A stretch of 64,000 bases of DNA from Psychromonas ingrahamii 37 (GCF_000015285.1 NC_008709.1:310001-374000), one strand, 5' to 3'. Positions 18,062 to 27,420 are shown, counted from the first letter of the stretch. Program-made: numbers and translations. Notes: generated by a model from the sequence alone, not told the origin.

Positions 18062-18451
18062 CTAGTTTAATGACTTCTTAGCTGTGCTGTGCTTTGTTTT
18101 GCTGAACAGGCTAGGTATTCGAACTGCTGCAATAAATGAGGCAGCAAATACAACGCCAACATATGCAAACCAAGATATCTGGTATAAGCCTAATAAATAA
18201 CTTAGGGTATGAGAGACTAAGAATACTAAGGTTGCTGAGAATGCTAAGTGCTTTATAGCTAACGACTCTTTAGCTGTACGTTGCCCTAAATAAAAACCAG
18301 CACCGCCAATTAAACCTGCAATTAATACACTTACAGCAATACTCAGAAAATTAATCTCTATACCTAAGTTATAAACAGAGTAATAACGAAGAATAAAACC
18401 GAAAATAATCAGAAATACGGTAAATAGGCTTGATTGTTTGATAATGCTCAA
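18062..18451 (-). CDS. Small membrane protein of unknown function
   Basis: 129 residues from TTG 18451, preferred to an upstream TTG at 18484 because AAAAGGAG sits 5 nt before it. The protein has four hydrophobic helices: FTVFLIIFGFILRYY, LSIAVSVLIAGLIGGAGFYLG, LAFSATLVFLVSHTLSYLLG and WFAYVGVVFAASFIAAV. No family is recognised. An attC-like site lies 16 bp upstream and a copy of the dispersed repeat directly downstream, which suggests an integron cassette gene. Confidence 0.65.
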   Translation of the reverse strand: MSIIKQSSLFTVFLIIFGFILRYYSVYNLGIEINFLSIAVSVLIAGLIGGAGFYLGQRTAKESLAIKHLAFSATLVFLVSHTLSYLLGLYQISWFAYVGVVFAASFIAAVRIPSLFSKTKHSTAKKSLN

Positions 18452-18466
18452 TGGAACTCCTTTTAG

Positions 18467-18535
18467 AGCTAACGCCAGCCACAAAGATCAGCTTTTTTAT
18501 GTCCGATTTAATGGCCTTGTTAGCTGGTTGTGAGA
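18467..18535 (-). other. attC-like integron recombination site
   Basis: The minus strand starts with AGCTAAC and ends with GTTAGCT, a perfect 7-bp inverted repeat in the positions of the attC R'' and R' boxes. Next to them, AAGGCCA and TGGC extend the pairing with extra unpaired bases, as in attC. The inner GGCCATTAAATCGGAC resembles sequences of many marine integron attC sites. It precedes the next cassette gene by 16 bp, as cassette geometry requires. Confidence 0.6.
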
Positions 18536-18622
18536 TGTTTGCTTGTTGCCTACATATCACGCTTGGCTAATATTGGTTTTAACTTGAAACGACAAACCAA
18601 CTCATTTAATACAGTAATTTAA

Positions 18623-18787
18623 CAATCTATTACCCAATTGCAAGCAGGGAAACTTAATACTCCAACGCAACTCTCAGGATAAATTGATCTAACCCGTTTA
18701 GCACAAATTGAAGCGCTGGAATTACCCCTTTTCAAATATAAAATGCACTGTGCCGATTACAACTTTCAATGCAGACTGAAGAATTAA
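18623..18787 (+). pseudogene. Possible gene relic of unknown origin
   Basis: The frame reads ITQLQAGKLNTPTQLSG, one in-frame stop, then DLTRLAQIEALELPLFKYKM and a Cys-containing tail before TAA at 18785. The amino-acid flow looks protein-like, but there is no start and I recognise no family. Confidence 0.3.
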
Positions 18788-18816
18788 CATAGGAATTAAC
18801 ATAGGAATTAACATGG
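18781..18816. repeat. Three tandem 12-bp repeats
   Basis: GAATTAACATAG occurs three times in a row, with one change in the last copy. Lies between the two attC-like sites; no function is evident. Confidence 0.9.
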
Positions 18817-18869
18817 TCACCCAAGATTATTAAAAGGTTATCTAAACACGTAAGAATGGGTGGCTTGGT

Positions 18870-18934
18870 TAGTTTTTTTAGCAAAAACCGTGACAACTGT
18901 ATCGAGTCCGCGTGCAGCAATTTGTTATGTTTAT
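18870..18934 (-). other. attC-like half-site downstream of the GNAT gene
   Basis: The minus strand reads ATAAACATAACAAATTGC and then TGCACGCGGACTCG, like the left arm of many marine attC sites. It overlaps the stop codon of the GNAT gene. The first 11 bases are exactly complementary to the sequence upstream of that gene (19423-19433), as expected when the start of a cassette carries the R' end of its own attC. I could not identify the right arm. Confidence 0.5.
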
Positions 18935-19404
18935 ATACTTACATTGCGCGCTATCATTAAAACTTCATCAGCTGAATAAAGATTTTTAATGGTTGTTTCG
19001 ATTTCAGCGCCCAATGTTTTTTTGTAAAGTTGCTGCGCAAAATTATCCGCACGTGTTGTCACCAGAATGTGCTTTAGCGTCGAACCATTCAATAACAACT
19101 GACCTTTGACTAAGGGAAGTGATTCATTAATCAATTTACGACCAATACCCTGTCCTTGAAAATTTGGCAATACCGCTAGTTGCTCAAGTTCAATAACGGC
19201 TTCAGGACGGAAACCACTTTTTTGAACCCAAGTTATATAGCCAACAACTTCTCCTTTTTTTTCAGCAACAAAGTTCAAGAACCGAGGAAATGCGTTAAAG
19301 TTGCATTGTATCCATTCGAATGAGTTTTTCTGTCTTATAAAGGCTAATTTATGGATGCTAGCTGCACCTTCTAAATCAGCTTTTTTCATGAATCTAATTT
19401 TCAT
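18931..19404 (-). CDS. GNAT-family N-acetyltransferase
   Basis: 157 residues. MKIRFMKKADLEGAASIHKLAF starts a GNAT fold; the acetyl-CoA loop is QLAVLPNFQGQGIGRKLINE (Q/R-x-x-G-x-G/A motif), followed by ILVTTRADNFAQQLYKKTLG, the typical C-terminal strand and helix. The acceptor substrate cannot be inferred. GNAT genes are common integron cargo, and this one is bounded by an 11-bp inverted repeat (18924-18934 and 19423-19433) that fits a cassette of about 500 bp. Confidence 0.85.
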   Translation of the reverse strand: MKIRFMKKADLEGAASIHKLAFIRQKNSFEWIQCNFNAFPRFLNFVAEKKGEVVGYITWVQKSGFRPEAVIELEQLAVLPNFQGQGIGRKLINESLPLVKGQLLLNGSTLKHILVTTRADNFAQQLYKKTLGAEIETTIKNLYSADEVLMIARNVSI

Positions 19405-19433
19405 ATAAGCCCCTACCTAGGAATAAACATAAC

Positions 19434-19820
19434 AGTGTATTAGTCTGCATTCTTACTAATACACATTTAAAATTTTATTTATTAATAAGAATTATATAAT
19501 AACAGATCTATAAAGCAGTCAGATAGAATCACACATGATTGTAAATTGATGTTTTATGCTGGGGGAATGATGCATTTCCATTTATAGAGACCTCAATAAA
19601 TGCAGACCATAAAAAATTAACTTATTATATTGAGGAATATAAGACCTTAGAACGGATACAAATTATTGAAAAAGGCAAAAAAACCAGACCCTAGTACACT
19701 TTTGATTGGGTAAAAAATTTTTTTATTGCTTAATCTTTGAAGTTATCCCCGAGCATTTTTATCGGGGACTTTACGCGAATTACCACCATACAATAGGGTT
19801 TGAGTATAGCAGATAGCGTC
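19434..19820. other. Gene-free interval with a strong hairpin
   Basis: Contains a hairpin CCCCGA-gcatttttaTCGGGG at about 19747-19769, 50 bp past the stop of the peptidase gene on the minus strand. It may end that transcript, though no T-run follows directly. Nothing else recognised. Confidence 0.5.
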
Positions 19821-20783
19821 TTAGTAATGTGATAATTCCAACATCGCGTTGGTGGCATTGAGTAAGTGATGCTTAGTTTCAGGTTCAACCGAGGCATGAC
19901 CTGCGGTTTTACTGATCACTAATTGCGAGTTAGGCAGTTGTTGATGCAAAAGCCACGCGTTATCAAAGGGGCAAACAATGTCATAACGGCCATGAACAAG
20001 TACAGTAGGAATATTGGCTATTTTATCACAATTTTTCAAAATTTGATTATCCGTTAAGAAGCACTTATTGACCATGTAATGGGCTTCATGGCGTGCTAGC
20101 GTCCAGCAACTATCATCAGAAGTTGCGGCGCTGACAAATTCATCATTGGGCTCTAGGGTACAACAACGCATTTCCCAGTTAGCCCAGGCTTGTGCTACTT
20201 TTTCAGCGGCATCTTTGTCGTTGCCAGTCATAATGTCGTAAGCGACTTTGACATGATTATGTTGACTAAGTATAGCTGCGGGCAGGGTAGCTAAATATTC
20301 TTGCCAATAATCAGCAAAAATACGCGAGCCACCACCGCCAGCAAAAGTCCACTCAGTATCTTGCACCCGACCTAAAAATATTCCTCTGAGCACCAAACTG
20401 AGCACCTGTTCAGCATGAGTCTGAGCATAGACCAATGCGAGGGTTGATCCCCATGAACCTCCAAATACATGCCATTTATCAAGCTGAAGATGGTTGCGTA
20501 TTTTCTCAAGATCAGCGACTAACTGCACGGTAGTATTGTCTGCTAAGCTGCCATAAGGAGTCGATCGTCCACAACCTCGTTGATCAAATAAAATAATATG
20601 ATATTTTTCAGGGTCGAAAAAACGTCGGTCATTAGCGGAGGAACCTGCACCGGGCCCACCGTGAATAAAGATGACTGGCTGGCCGTTAACGTTACCACAT
20701 TGTTCTACGTACAGCTGGTGCTGGCAGCCAACGTCTAAGAGAAAATCATTAAAGGGCTCAATTTCAGGGTATAATTCGTTCAT
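19821..20783 (-). CDS. pip: Proline iminopeptidase
   Basis: 320 residues, the usual length for the cytosolic alpha/beta-hydrolase that removes N-terminal proline from peptides (peptidase family S33). Family signatures: IFIHGGPGAGSS oxyanion loop, FDQRGCGRSTPYG, nucleophile Ser110 in FGGSWGSTLAL, Asp268 in VHGRYDIVCP and His296 in TAGHASVEPE. MRCCTLEPND in the cap domain is also typical. It seems to be transcribed alone, with a hairpin after its stop. Confidence 0.95.
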   Translation of the reverse strand: MNELYPEIEPFNDFLLDVGCQHQLYVEQCGNVNGQPVIFIHGGPGAGSSANDRRFFDPEKYHIILFDQRGCGRSTPYGSLADNTTVQLVADLEKIRNHLQLDKWHVFGGSWGSTLALVYAQTHAEQVLSLVLRGIFLGRVQDTEWTFAGGGGSRIFADYWQEYLATLPAAILSQHNHVKVAYDIMTGNDKDAAEKVAQAWANWEMRCCTLEPNDEFVSAATSDDSCWTLARHEAHYMVNKCFLTDNQILKNCDKIANIPTVLVHGRYDIVCPFDNAWLLHQQLPNSQLVISKTAGHASVEPETKHHLLNATNAMLELSHY

Positions 20784-21372
20784 TATAAGGTGCTACTCCG
20801 TTCATTGCTGGTGGGTGATGGTCGCTATTTTTAGTGGACAAAGCTCAATGCAGAGCCATTCATACGCGACTGATTAATCTTAAAAAAGAAAAAAGAAAGA
20901 CTCTGAAATTCTGAATTATATGTCAGATTTTCTGGATGCGACTATATGTTGTAATATTAACTTTTAGTTGATTATGGTATTTATTTTAATCTGATGATTT
21001 AAAAGAATACAAGGTATGGATGTCCTGCCTTTACCTTATCCTGCCTTTCATTGTTTGAATAAACATAAGTTGATCATAAATAAAAGCAATATGCAGAGCT
21101 GGTTTGCATAACAGAGGAGGCCCTTTTTTACTTGTCATTTTGTCTAAACAGTAAAATAATGCGTTAGGAGTGTCTGACTTTAACTCCCTCATTGATCTGA
21201 AAAAGAATATTTATCCAACCTATACGTACATCGCATACACCCCATTAATAAGGCTTTTTAAACATGAAAGATAATAAAAGATCATCAGAGTACATAAGAA
21301 TTACATAATAAATAAACCAAATCCAGAGCAATGAGCCTCTCCGTACTGTATTGATAGTGAATATGTTATTAT
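20784..21372. other. Gene-free interval
   Basis: AT-rich divergent region between the peptidase and the methyltransferase. Promoters for both must lie here, but no site stands out by eye, and no open frame with a ribosome-binding site was found. Confidence 0.4.
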
Positions 21373-22098
21373 TTGCAGCATCAAATGAATTCTGGGAAAA
21401 AAACTGTGCTATCACATCGTTCAAATGAAAAAGAAATTCTCGATTTAGGTCCGGACTACTACACCGAGGAAGAATTTACTCATTGTCAAAAAATGCTATA
21501 TCGCATCAATAAAATTCTCGGATTCTTTCACGGAACAGTGAATGTTTTAAAGACAGGTGGGGAAAAAGCACATGTGGTGGACGTTGGTTGTGGCGCAGGC
21601 TTATTTATTCTTAATCTCAGTCGTTATTTTCCAAAGATGACATTCCATGGTATTGATATCTCGTCTGAAGCGATTAATATGGCCAATTATGAGAAGTCTG
21701 TCTTTAGATCAGATACCTCCAACGTGAAATTTGAAAAAATGGCTGAGCCAAAATTAACATTTGGCGAAAACAGTGTTGATGTCATTTTGGCAACAATGGT
21801 TTGCCACCACATGAGCAATGAAGAAATTATTGCCTTTTTCAAACAAGCACTATATACCACAAAAGATAAAGTCATCATTAATGATTTGCACCGCAATAGC
21901 ATTGCCTATTGGTTTTATCGCCTTTTCAGTCAAATCTTATTTAGCAGTAGGCTCATTACCTATGATGGGCTTATCTCCATCAAACGCGGTTTTATCCGTC
22001 AAGAATTAATCACACTGTTAGAACAAGCTGGCATGAAACACTACCAAGTTAAATGGTGTTTCCCATTTCGTTGGAGGGTTATCATTTGGAAGAAGTAG
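21373..22098 (+). CDS. Class I SAM-dependent methyltransferase (polyketide tailoring)
   Basis: 241 residues from TTG 21373; ATG 21385 is an equally possible start (the frame is closed at 21360). The SAM-binding Rossmann motif is VVDVGCGAGLFILNLSRYFP, with MTFHGIDISSEAINMA as motif II and DVILATMVCHHMSN as motif III. The C-terminal part, IVINDLHRNSIAYWFYRLFS to MKHYQVKWCFPFRWRVIIWKK, resembles quinone/phenolic O- or C-methyltransferases. It overlaps the next gene by 13 nt. Together with the flavoprotein and the type III polyketide synthase it resembles the srsABC set for methylated phenolic lipids. Confidence 0.8.
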   Translation: MQHQMNSGKKTVLSHRSNEKEILDLGPDYYTEEEFTHCQKMLYRINKILGFFHGTVNVLKTGGEKAHVVDVGCGAGLFILNLSRYFPKMTFHGIDISSEAINMANYEKSVFRSDTSNVKFEKMAEPKLTFGENSVDVILATMVCHHMSNEEIIAFFKQALYTTKDKVIINDLHRNSIAYWFYRLFSQILFSSRLITYDGLISIKRGFIRQELITLLEQAGMKHYQVKWCFPFRWRVIIWKK

Positions 22099-23144
22099 TG
22101 ATTATCGGCGGTGGCGTTGCTGGACTATCGTGCCTAAATGCATTGTTGGATCAAGGTATATCGGCGCTTTTAATCGAAGGCTCAACCATCGGCACGCCTA
22201 AAATGTGTGGCGAATTCTTAGCACCGATTGCGGCACAGCAACTACAGCGTTGGGACGTTGATCCTCTTATCCCCATTCCTCATGCCGCCTTTTATGCTGG
22301 CATTAGGCAATTAGATATTCACTTCACCAAGCCCTCTGCTGCCATATCAAGAAGTGACGTTGAGCTAAAGTTAGCTGCACGAGCGCGCAGACTAGGTGGA
22401 CGCATACGCGAAAACACATCTCTCGAGCACACAACACCTGCCACCGAGAGAACGCCATTTTATTTCAAATTATCCACGGGTGAAATCATTGAGGCTAAAA
22501 GTGCTTTTTTTGCAACGGGTAAGTTTGGAAACAACAAAGACAATAAAAAAATTGCGCTACCCTATTTTGGATTTAAATTGCATTTTTCCCATACTGAAAA
22601 CGATCAGAGTCTTAAGATGTTCAGTCTGGATAAAGCTTATTTGGGCATTGTTCCGATCACCGAGACAATAAGTAACTGTGCCTGTTTGGCAAAACGAGAA
22701 GCGGTGGATGCTGCAACTTCGCCGAATGAATACTTTCAGCATCTGACAAAATCTCATCCGGTGCTTAAAAAAATATTCACCCCGCTTGATCTTAGCTCTA
22801 TTGATATTCTGTCGGGTCGCGCTCCTGCATTTACTCAAAAAAATCCGCCTAACTGGCCTAACAGCTACTGGATAGGTGATACATTAGCGTCGCTTTACCC
22901 TGCTATTGGCTCTGGATTTGCACATAGCGTTGATAGCGCTATTCAAGCTGTGCAGTTTTACTTAAAACAACAACCTAAGCTGTATCGTACCAATTATTCG
23001 AAATCGATTAAAACAAAAGTACTATTAGGGAACGTATTTAACACTGCATTACTGCACCCAAAAGTGGGTCAATTGGCTCTTCCTTTACTGAAACGATCCC
23101 CTAAGCTGGTTAACCTTGTACTCAAAAAGCTTGATTATGTTTAA
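22086..23144 (+). CDS. FAD-dependent oxidoreductase (geranylgeranyl-reductase/monooxygenase-like)
   Basis: 352 residues from TTG 22086, chosen because GGAGG lies 8 nt upstream and because the FAD motif then starts at residue 4, as usual; the in-frame ATG at 22053 lacks a site. VVIIGGGVAGLSCLNALLDQ is the dinucleotide-binding fold, CGEFLAPIA the family motif after it, and WIGDTLASLYPAIGSGFAHS the second FAD motif (GD). Translationally coupled to the methyltransferase. Likely oxidises the resorcinol or pyrone product of the adjacent synthase; that substrate is inferred from context only. Confidence 0.8.
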   Translation: MEEVVIIGGGVAGLSCLNALLDQGISALLIEGSTIGTPKMCGEFLAPIAAQQLQRWDVDPLIPIPHAAFYAGIRQLDIHFTKPSAAISRSDVELKLAARARRLGGRIRENTSLEHTTPATERTPFYFKLSTGEIIEAKSAFFATGKFGNNKDNKKIALPYFGFKLHFSHTENDQSLKMFSLDKAYLGIVPITETISNCACLAKREAVDAATSPNEYFQHLTKSHPVLKKIFTPLDLSSIDILSGRAPAFTQKNPPNWPNSYWIGDTLASLYPAIGSGFAHSVDSAIQAVQFYLKQQPKLYRTNYSKSIKTKVLLGNVFNTALLHPKVGQLALPLLKRSPKLVNLVLKKLDYV

Positions 23145-24229
23145 TGCGGCTGGTTTATCTTAAGTAACATTGATTCTAAGGTTAATCCCGGTCCAAAAGC
23201 GCAACTAAAAATAGTTTCTTGATGATTATTAACCGTCAAATGGGTCATCAATTCTTTCAAAACAAACAAAATGGTGGCTGATGACATATTTCCATACTCA
23301 CGCATCACATGATAAGCATGCTTGTTTTTGTCTTTTGTAATATTCAAGGCCGTTTCACAGGCTTGTAGTATTTTCATACCGCCTGGATGAATGGCATAGT
23401 GATTAACTTCGGTGATCGCTTCCTGTCTCAATAGTTTATCCATAAACTCTGCGATCCCTGACTCAATCACTTCTGGGATGTAGGATTTTAAAACAATATC
23501 AAATCCTGAATCTCCTATATGCCATGCCATATCTTCGCTGGTCTGTGGTAATAAATCACAATTGAAGGCCTCTATCGATAGGCTTTTTTGATTCTCTGCC
23601 ATCGGCTGAATAAGAGCCGCTGCGGCACCATCTGCAAAAATCGCATTTGAAAGTAAGTGATCCAAATCTTCATCATTTTGAAAATGCAGACTGCAAAGTT
23701 CAACACTCACAATTAAAACAACAGCCCCTTTATTCGCGCGACAGATATCATCTGCCACTTTCAACGCGTTGAAGGCGCCATAACATCCCATGAAATTGAT
23801 TGCCGTGCGTTTAGCATTGGTGCGCAGCTTTAATTGCTGCACAATTTCAATATCTAATCCGGGGGCATACATGCCTGTACAACTGACTGTAATCACATGT
23901 GTGATATCGGCGAATGTGGCATCGGATTGATCCATACATTGCTTGATAGCAGAAATGGCTAACGGCAGCGCATGCTCTTTATAAAGAGCCATACGGCCTG
24001 CTGTGCTTAAATCAGGTGATGATATGTCACTTCTGGAATTTGAGAGATGCCCCATATCGCTGATCACACTATGCCGCGATTCAATACCCGTCGCTTTATA
24101 AATGGACCTAAGCATTCTTTTTTTTGCGGGACTCAATTGCAGCCGTTCTGAAATGAGCGCTGCGGCTTCACTTTGCTTGAATTTGTGTTGTGGCACTGCG
24201 GTTCCAATTGCGCTAATACTGCTTTTCAT
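23141..24229 (-). CDS. Type III polyketide synthase (chalcone/stilbene synthase family)
   Basis: 362 residues, normal for bacterial type III synthases. The catalytic triad is present: Cys149 in NFMGCYGAFNAL, His281 in YAIHPGGMKIL and Asn314 in REYGNMSSATILF. These homodimers extend an acyl-CoA with malonyl-CoA and cyclise it to resorcinols, phloroglucinols or pyrones. It faces the methyltransferase/flavoprotein pair tail to tail, with a 4-nt overlap of the stops. The starter unit cannot be predicted by eye. AGGATGCTAGG precedes the ATG. Confidence 0.92.
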   Translation of the reverse strand: MKSSISAIGTAVPQHKFKQSEAAALISERLQLSPAKKRMLRSIYKATGIESRHSVISDMGHLSNSRSDISSPDLSTAGRMALYKEHALPLAISAIKQCMDQSDATFADITHVITVSCTGMYAPGLDIEIVQQLKLRTNAKRTAINFMGCYGAFNALKVADDICRANKGAVVLIVSVELCSLHFQNDEDLDHLLSNAIFADGAAAALIQPMAENQKSLSIEAFNCDLLPQTSEDMAWHIGDSGFDIVLKSYIPEVIESGIAEFMDKLLRQEAITEVNHYAIHPGGMKILQACETALNITKDKNKHAYHVMREYGNMSSATILFVLKELMTHLTVNNHQETIFSCAFGPGLTLESMLLKINQPH

Positions 24230-24619
24230 CCTAGCATCCTGCTTTATAAGAATTGAATAACAATATTACATGCTTTATTGCCACCAAGCCTATTAAAATA
24301 CAAATACTATACATTTGCCATGAAAATGGCTGGTACAAAATAACTGGACAGATGTGCAGCGTTCATATGTGTTCAGCCTTTTTTCTTCTGAAATCAAGTC
24401 AACAGTGATTAATGAACATGAACGCTTAAATAAAAAAGAGTGTTTACTCCTCCAACTCTGTACTTACTTTACTATACTTTTCTTACCTTGTTTTTTGCAC
24501 AATATTTAAAAAGTGAAGGCGCAAAATGAGTAGGAAATAGCGCCATACTATCGACTTACCGGGGCCGTATAAATCTCGGGTAACAAAAGACTTTTACTTA
24601 TAGAAGAGAGGTAAACGTT
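24230..24619. other. Divergent gene-free interval
   Basis: AT-rich region between the divergent polyketide synthase and the 908-residue gene. AGAGAGG lies 8 nt before the start of the latter. No operator or hairpin stands out. Confidence 0.4.
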
Positions 24620-27346
24620 ATGAATGACAACAACAGCCCGGACGAAAATAATGTCTGGCGTATTGATAAAACACCTAACTTACTCCATCGATGTTTTATT
24701 TCAGAACAGTTGTGTGTCGAGGAAAGAAAAATTTGTAAGTATTGGGAGGAAAGACAAAGTGGCAAGAATACACCTCAAGCATTTGTGGTCATGGCCTTTA
24801 ATTTCCGTAACAACATGCTATACGAACGACAAATTAAACCTATGCTGGCCAATCTAGATGAACCTCTGCTCCCTTGCCGTGCAGATACTCTTATACGTAC
24901 GGGTTATATTGTGTGCAGAAAGGTTTGCCAGCCGATTCTTGAGTCCGACTTAGTGGTGGTGGAATTAACCATACTCAATAAAAACGTCACTTACGAACTT
25001 GGACTGAGCTTGGCACTGGAGCGTAAAATATTATTAATGGTTCAGGAGCAAGAGCCGGAAGAAAAAATAGATTTATCGAATGACGTTAATAATCTGTTCA
25101 GAAGATTAGATATTAAAGAATCCGAATTATTTCGCTACAAGCCATTTGGCTTTATCACAACAAGTGCGCAAGAGTTACAAAATTCCCTTTGGAAGGGAGC
25201 CGATAAAGAATTGCGACAAACAGATAGCCTGCAATGCAGGATAGGAGTTCTCGGCGCGGATCATCTGGTGCCATTATCAACTTCAAATATAGATTTTCAG
25301 ATACCGTTACCAAATTCAAATATAGAAACTCAACCTAAAAGTCAATTAACAGATGCCCTCAGATGCCACCTAGGGAATGTCATTCGTGATGCAGTATGTA
25401 ATATACTTGGTTATGAATCAGAAAAAGAATATGAAGAATACCTTAAAAGCCGGGGGAATAGTAAACAAAAAAAAGAAGACAAAGTCGATGTTGATAAGTG
25501 CAAGGAGCGCAACGATTTTCTTGGAAACTACACGGCGACTCAAGGCAAAAAGTTTAGCGATATATCTGCACAAGAATACAACAAAAAGAAATATTACCCA
25601 TGGATGCATTTACAGTCGATGCGAACTGATAAAAAATCATTCACTGAAATAGTTGATTTTATTGATAGTCGAGAGTGTTTGGCCATTGATTTAACCAAAA
25701 CAGGCAATAATCTCAATGATGCAATCAATCTGTTCTGGCTCGGATATGCACACGGTAAAGGCAAAACAGTGATCCCTGTCTATGCTTATAGCTCAGATAA
25801 GGAACAAGCCGAATTAGGTCATAGTAACTTTGACGTTCAGGGGCTCTATTTTCTTGGTTATGATATAAGAAACCCAAAAGCGATCGATGATGATTTAATG
25901 GCCATGTTTAAGGACATATTAGAAAGCACAGAAACAGAAAGATCGCGAAACAAACTGTGGAAGCCTATTTTTGAAGGAGCGGATTTACAAATATCGGTAG
26001 GAGCAACAGTACATAAAGGCAGCGAAAAATACTCTTTGATAGAATGGGATCATATGGTCTTAGCTGAATTGCACAGTTTCATCTCAGAAAAAAGGTCAAC
26101 ACTACACTACAAAATAAGTTACCCGACCTATCAACAACCGGACACAGTGAACAAAAAACTCATAGAGGGTGTTTGTTTAGATAAATTTTTGCAAGGAAAA
26201 ATAGAGAAGCAAAATGTAATAATCATTGGCTCCCCTGATGTCAATATCATCACAGAATTAGTGCTGGCAAAGGCAAAGGGCATTGCACCATTCAGTCCAG
26301 AAAAAATAACAAAGGAAAGTCAAAAATTTTTCGAAGGGTTAGTCTCAGTGAAAAGTAACAATAATAATACACGAGGAATTAGATACTATTATAAAGACAG
26401 CAAGGACAAAGAAGAAGATAAATATGAATCTAGTTATAATTATAGGTTCTTAGATAAACCTGATAATTCAGAGCAATCTGACGATAAAGTTGTCAGTTCT
26501 AATCAATATACTTTTTTTCAAAATGAAGATGAAGATGAAGATGAAGATAAAGACAAAGAAGAAAAAGAAAAAGAAAAAAAAGGAGAAAAAGCAAAAAAAG
26601 ATAAAGGCTCAACAGGCTTTACTAAATTTCATCGTTCCTATGGGCATATCGCCATCTTCGAAAATCCTTATTCAGAAGGAAAAAGAATAATAGTTCTATC
26701 TGGCATTAGCGGGCCTGCAACTCTGGCATTGGCGCAGATGCTAACCGGCTGTATAAATGAAGAAACAAACTACCAGCTGCAATATAGAGTAGATAAAGAA
26801 AAGATTAAAGTAGATGAAAGAAAGATCCATATTTTAGGAGGAGTAGCTGAAAATGAAAATGAAAATGAAAATGATAAAAGTAAAACGGAGTCTTTTATAG
26901 CGGATTTATTTTATGAACACCAAGACCAAGAAGATTTAAGATCTATATTTAAAGGAGTTAAAGAAGATAACAAAACTGAAGAAGTTAAAAAGAAAATAAA
27001 ATATGAAACTGACTCAGGAAAACAGAAGGGTTATAGACCGTTAAAGATCGACCTTTCCAAAAAATCACTAGAGATGCTTGAGAAAATAAATACAGAAATA
27101 ACTGAAGGTTATAAACAACAAACTAAAAATAAAAAACAGACTAATAATAATTTTATGGTCGAAGCTGTCGTCGAGGTCTTACTGACAGAAAATGTGGAAC
27201 ATGAGGATAAGAATACGGTCATTCATTGGCAAGATCCTAGAAAGGTTGTTGCCTGGCGGTTCGCCAAGGACCCATTCAGGACTAAGACTCCATTAAAGGA
27301 CATCAGTTCTGATCTGCATTTCCCTAAAAGCGAGAAACAACAGTAA
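24620..27346 (+). CDS. Large protein with nucleoside-deoxyribosyltransferase/TIR-like domains
   Basis: 908 residues. Residues 53-142 match the NDT/TIR-like sensor-effector fold: AFVVMAF at the start, RADTLIRTG, ILESDLVVVELT and NKNVTYELGLSLAL, where Glu126 occupies the position of the catalytic Glu of deoxyribosyltransferases. A second, degenerate copy lies at about 347-395 (CLAIDLTKTG...WLGYAHGKGKTVIPV) and lacks the ELG glutamate. A third part has IIGSPDVNIITELVLAKAKG near 535 and ENPYSEGKRIIVLSGISGPA near 681, a pattern I know only from uncharacterised proteins. Between and after these are Lys/Glu-rich low-complexity linkers. Such NDT-like domains occur in bacterial immunity proteins as nucleotide hydrolases; that role here is inference. 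It is convergent with a hydrolase gene. Confidence 0.6.
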   Translation: MNDNNSPDENNVWRIDKTPNLLHRCFISEQLCVEERKICKYWEERQSGKNTPQAFVVMAFNFRNNMLYERQIKPMLANLDEPLLPCRADTLIRTGYIVCRKVCQPILESDLVVVELTILNKNVTYELGLSLALERKILLMVQEQEPEEKIDLSNDVNNLFRRLDIKESELFRYKPFGFITTSAQELQNSLWKGADKELRQTDSLQCRIGVLGADHLVPLSTSNIDFQIPLPNSNIETQPKSQLTDALRCHLGNVIRDAVCNILGYESEKEYEEYLKSRGNSKQKKEDKVDVDKCKERNDFLGNYTATQGKKFSDISAQEYNKKKYYPWMHLQSMRTDKKSFTEIVDFIDSRECLAIDLTKTGNNLNDAINLFWLGYAHGKGKTVIPVYAYSSDKEQAELGHSNFDVQGLYFLGYDIRNPKAIDDDLMAMFKDILESTETERSRNKLWKPIFEGADLQISVGATVHKGSEKYSLIEWDHMVLAELHSFISEKRSTLHYKISYPTYQQPDTVNKKLIEGVCLDKFLQGKIEKQNVIIIGSPDVNIITELVLAKAKGIAPFSPEKITKESQKFFEGLVSVKSNNNNTRGIRYYYKDSKDKEEDKYESSYNYRFLDKPDNSEQSDDKVVSSNQYTFFQNEDEDEDEDKDKEEKEKEKKGEKAKKDKGSTGFTKFHRSYGHIAIFENPYSEGKRIIVLSGISGPATLALAQMLTGCINEETNYQLQYRVDKEKIKVDERKIHILGGVAENENENENDKSKTESFIADLFYEHQDQEDLRSIFKGVKEDNKTEEVKKKIKYETDSGKQKGYRPLKIDLSKKSLEMLEKINTEITEGYKQQTKNKKQTNNNFMVEAVVEVLLTENVEHEDKNTVIHWQDPRKVVAWRFAKDPFRTKTPLKDISSDLHFPKSEKQQ
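26525..26872 (+). repeat. Two hexanucleotide microsatellites inside the 908-codon gene
   Basis: GAAGAT is repeated four times at 26525-26548 and GAAAAT four times at 26849-26872, both in frame (Glu-Asp and Glu-Asn). Replication slippage would change linker length without shifting the frame. Confidence 0.95.
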
Positions 27347-27420
27347 CAAGCAGTGACGGTACTGTTTGTATCAGTAGTTGCAGTTAGACGCAGCGCTTTA
27401 ACTCGTTGTCGACAAGGTAA

